In this document: piece after piece, positions 5,650 through 8,109 of the stretch
Layout: each line of letters opens with the position of its first letter
How positions within the stretch are numbered: the first letter of the stretch is position 1
DNA from: Phycisphaerales bacterium
GTDB taxonomy: Bacteria > Planctomycetota > Phycisphaerae > Phycisphaerales > SM1A02
Reading direction: 5' to 3'
DNA length: 8,109 bases
Assembly (NCBI GenBank): GCA_018882625.1
Contig: VERO01000094.1
Coordinates: 1 to 8,109, forward strand
Notes under the pieces: model-generated
What the model saw: only the letters and a program-made list of their open reading frames with translations
What the model was told of the DNA's origin: nothing
The model's database searches: none
Position numbers and translations under genes: made by a program

Positions 5650-7692
5650 ATGCCGGGTGAGCGCACGCCGGGTGAACTTGATTCGACGCTGCTGATCCGT
5701 GGCCAGCTCGGGTGGCAGCCCGTGCGTGGGCGGTCCCCGTCTGGGCAGTCGAGTGAGCCGCGCCTTGGGGATCTCGTCGGCGAGTGGCGCCTCATCGAGG
5801 TCATCGGCCGTGGCGCGTTCGGCACCGTGTACCGCGCGACGCGGCCCCTGGCTCCCGGATCCGAGCGCACGCGCGAGGGCGCCGTGAAGGTGCTCACGCG
5901 CCAGGACGCCTCCGGAGCCGTGGTCGCGCGATTCGATGCCGAGCGTGCGCTGCTCGCGCGGCTCTCGCACCCGTGCATCGCGCAGCTGCTGGACGCGGGC
6001 CACACGGCAGCAGGCGCCCCGTGGGTGGCGATGAGCCTCGTGCGGGGCGATCCGATCGACATCGCATGCGACCAGGCCCGTGCGGGTGTGCGTACACGGG
6101 TGCGCCTTCTTGCGCTCGTGTGCGATGCGGTGGCGGCGGCGCACCGGGTGGGCATCGTGCACCGCGACCTCAAGCCGGGCAACATCCTGGTGGACTGGAG
6201 CGATGCCACGAGCCCCAGGCCGGTGATCATCGACTTCGGGGTCGCCAAGTCGCTCAACCCTCTGGAGGAGCTTGACTGCGCCACGCGCGACGGGTCGATT
6301 GTGGGGACCGTGGAGTACATCAGCCCGGAGGCCGCGGCGCTCGGGTCATCGCTGGTCGACACGCGCTCGGACGTCTACTCGCTTGGCGTGATCGCCGCGG
6401 TGCTGCTCGGCGGCAGCCTGCCGGTAGCCATGGATCGACGCCAGAGTCCAAGCCAGATGCTGCGGCGCGTGCGCGAGCAGCCGCCGGCGCGGCTCACTGA
6501 GATCGCGATGCGCGCGGGCAAGGGCGGGGATTGGGTGCAGCGGCTGGCGGGTGGCCTCGAGTGGATCGTGCACCGCGCGCTCGAGAAGGATCCGGACCGG
6601 CGGTACGAGAGCGCAGCCGCGCTGGCCGAGGACCTGCGGAGGTGGCTCGACAGCCTGCCGGTCGTCGCGGCGCCGCCGTCGGCGATCTATCCCGTGATGA
6701 TGTGGGCGCGCCGCAACCGGGGGGCGGCTGCGGGGATCGCGGTCGCCGCGGCAGGGCTCGTCGCGTCGGCGCTCTGGGCGGGTTGGGTGGCGCGGGAGCG
6801 CGGCATCGCGGCGGAGCAGGTGCGTGCGGCGCTGGCGCGCGAGCAGGCCACGCTCGTGCAGACGCAGGAGCGCTACGCGCGGTTCCGTGCGAAGCTCGCG
6901 CCGGTTCTGCAGCGCTTTGGGTTCGGCGAGCGCTCGGGGGACAGCCTCGAGCTCAACGCGGCGCTGCTCGAGGTGCACGAGGAGGTCTTCGGCCCCGAGG
7001 CGCCGGAGACAAGCTCGCTGCGGCGCCGGTACGCCAATGCGCTGCGCAGGGTGGGTCGTCCAAGCGAGGCACTGCCGCATCACTGGCTGCTGATGGACAT
7101 GGCCGAGCGGAGCCTCGGCCCCTCGCACCGGTCGACGCTGCTCGTCAAGGCGGACCTTGCGCAGACCATGCGTGACCTCTCGATGGGCACGGAGATGGTG
7201 GAGCTGCTCGAGCCTGTGGTGGCTGCGCACGACGAGGCCGGGCCGCAGTCGGATCCCAACCAGTATGCGCGCGGCCTTCTCGCGTGGGGCCACGCAATCG
7301 GCGGCGATGGTGCGCGCGCGACGAGGACCGTGCGTGAGGCGATCGAGTGGATCGCCCGGGGGCCGCGTGCGGGCGGGGTGGACGAGGCCATCATGCGCGG
7401 GTTCCTCGCGGACCGCCTGCGCGCGCAGGATCCGGGCATCGCTGCGCAGACCTACCAGGAGATCTCCGCACCCGGCCGCTACCCGCTTGGCGATTCGCTT
7501 TCGGACCGCGCATGGCGCGCGGCATGGCGCGGGGAGTGGGTGGCGTGGCGGCTGGGCGAGGGGGCTCTGGACGCGGCGGAGCGCGACTGCCTGCGCGCCG
7601 AGCTTGCCGACTGCCTCGAGGCGCTCCGTCGCGACGGGACTCCCGTCAACGAGCGCATCGAGCGCTTTGCGCGCGTGCTCGCGGATTCATGA
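5650..7692 (+). CDS. Transmembrane Ser/Thr protein kinase with TPR-like sensor tail
   Basis: This 680-residue protein starts at the ATG 10 nt after the hydrolase stop. The ribosome site is weak (GGAG about 21 nt upstream), and a GTG at 5614 inside the hydrolase gene is a less likely alternative. The kinase domain (about 46-335) is complete: the Gly-rich loop IGRGAFGTV (52-60), Lys80 in 'GAVKVL', the alpha-C Glu98, catalytic HRDLKPGN (171-178, Asp173), DFG (195-197), GTVEYISPE (219-227) and DVYSLGV (241-247). The 'EWIVHRALEKDPDRRYESA' block (304-322), 'PVVAAPPSA' and 'RRNRGAA' before the membrane are typical of the large planctomycete Hanks-type kinase family. One membrane helix (about 359-381) leads to a helical coiled region and TPR-like repeats (about 440-570, 'LRRRYANALRRVGRPSEALPH'). 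The likely role is phosphorylation of cytoplasmic proteins in response to an extracytoplasmic or protein-binding signal; the substrate is unknown. No catalytic residue is missing. Confidence 0.94.
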   Translation: MPGERTPGELDSTLLIRGQLGWQPVRGRSPSGQSSEPRLGDLVGEWRLIEVIGRGAFGTVYRATRPLAPGSERTREGAVKVLTRQDASGAVVARFDAERALLARLSHPCIAQLLDAGHTAAGAPWVAMSLVRGDPIDIACDQARAGVRTRVRLLALVCDAVAAAHRVGIVHRDLKPGNILVDWSDATSPRPVIIDFGVAKSLNPLEELDCATRDGSIVGTVEYISPEAAALGSSLVDTRSDVYSLGVIAAVLLGGSLPVAMDRRQSPSQMLRRVREQPPARLTEIAMRAGKGGDWVQRLAGGLEWIVHRALEKDPDRRYESAAALAEDLRRWLDSLPVVAAPPSAIYPVMMWARRNRGAAAGIAVAAAGLVASALWAGWVARERGIAAEQVRAALAREQATLVQTQERYARFRAKLAPVLQRFGFGERSGDSLELNAALLEVHEEVFGPEAPETSSLRRRYANALRRVGRPSEALPHHWLLMDMAERSLGPSHRSTLLVKADLAQTMRDLSMGTEMVELLEPVVAAHDEAGPQSDPNQYARGLLAWGHAIGGDGARATRTVREAIEWIARGPRAGGVDEAIMRGFLADRLRAQDPGIAAQTYQEISAPGRYPLGDSLSDRAWRAAWRGEWVAWRLGEGALDAAERDCLRAELADCLEALRRDGTPVNERIERFARVLADS

Positions 7693-7719
7693 GCGCGAAC
7701 TCGTGCGCGGCGGCGCGCG

Positions 7720-8109
7720 TCAGACCGACGCGGCCATCTTCTCTGCCTTCTTGCGTGCGTCGTCGAGCGAGCCGACGTACATGAACGCGCTCTCGGGCAG
7801 GTCGTCGCCTTCGCCGTTGCAGATGCGCTCGAAGCTGTCGATCGTGTCCTCGAGCGAGCACGTGACGCCGGGGAAGCCGGTGAAGACCTCGGCGACGTAG
7901 AAGGGCTGCGAGAGGAAGCGCTCGATCTTGCGCGCGCGGGCGACGGTGAGCTTGTCCTCCTCGGAGAGCTCATCGACGCCGAGGATCGCGATGATGTCCT
8001 GGAGGTCCTTGTAGCGCTGCAGGATGTTCTGCACGCGGCGCGCGCAGCGGTAGTGGCGGTCGCCGACGATCTGCGGGTCGAGGATGCGGCTCGTCGACGA
8101 CAGCGGATC
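7720..8109 (-). CDS. atpD: F1 ATP synthase subunit beta, C-terminal part
   Basis: The frame runs from the right edge to a TGA and encodes the last 129 residues of the beta subunit, about a quarter of the usual ~470. It begins D-P-L-S-S-T-S-R-I-L-D-P, followed by 'HYRCARRVQNILQRYKDLQDII', the 'DELSEEDK' catch-loop motif, 'ARARKIERFLSQPF', 'VAEVFTG' and 'SLEDTIDSFERI'. These are strongly conserved beta-subunit blocks, so the identification is firm. Beta carries the catalytic nucleotide sites of F1, but the P-loop lies outside the window. The tail ends 'KKAEKMAASV', a normal length. The stop is 27 bp from the convergent kinase gene. The epsilon gene, which normally follows beta, is not here. A clear rho-independent terminator is not visible. 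Confidence 0.97.
   Translation of the reverse strand, partial: DPLSSTSRILDPQIVGDRHYRCARRVQNILQRYKDLQDIIAILGVDELSEEDKLTVARARKIERFLSQPFYVAEVFTGFPGVTCSLEDTIDSFERICNGEGDDLPESAFMYVGSLDDARKKAEKMAASV

Noticed and set aside
6346..7293. 315-codon open frame on the minus strand, and another at 5454-6362
   Set aside because: Both are antisense to the kinase gene, whose catalytic motifs are unmistakable. The products are Arg/Ser/His-rich shadows.
7693..7719. Short inverted repeat GCGCG/TGCGC as a terminator between kinase and atpD
   Set aside because: A stem of five pairs including one G.T, in GC-alternating sequence and without a T-run, is expected by chance here.

Overview
The window looks like chromosomal DNA of a high-GC planctomycete, most likely of the Phycisphaerae. 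Three things point there. The first is a Ser/Thr kinase of the planctomycete layout: PknB-like domain, then an 'ALEKDP-RRYE' block and an 'RRN' juxtamembrane motif, one membrane helix and a TPR-like tail. The second is a secreted protein ending in a VPGPGT / short hydrophobic stretch / RRR sorting tail. The third is a set of PEP-CTERM and TlpA-like envelope proteins. The phylum call is inference from protein families, not from a marker gene. I see no mobile element, CRISPR array, tRNA or rRNA.

Layout. On the + strand, 3-674 is the 3' part of a secreted protein with a PEP-CTERM-like tail. It converges on a five-gene minus-strand cluster across a 90-bp gap that holds a 17-bp-stem hairpin. In transcription order the cluster is: a TlpA/thioredoxin-fold protein whose CxxC cysteines are both serine (4649-3429), a small membrane protein (3460-3032), an unrecognised 198-residue soluble protein (3032-2436), a chagasin-family (I42) protease-inhibitor lipoprotein (2431-1874), and a DUF155/RMD1-like protein with a C-terminal membrane anchor (1877-765). 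Adjacent genes overlap (32 bp, TGATG, GTGA) or are 4 bp apart, so the five are almost certainly one translationally coupled operon. Nearly all products look envelope-associated and none has an obvious enzymatic role, so this is the most interesting unit in the window.

Only 24 bp from the operon's first start codon, a divergent + strand pair begins: a metallo-beta-lactamase-fold hydrolase with a complete zinc-ligand set, then 10 bp later a transmembrane Ser/Thr kinase with all catalytic motifs. The kinase gene converges, with a 27-bp gap, on the C-terminal part of atpD (F1 ATP synthase beta subunit), which enters from the right edge. No atpC follows atpD here.

Between these genes the DNA is packed tightly. 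No stretch over 100 bp lacks a gene. Most other long open frames are antisense shadows produced by high GC at third codon positions.
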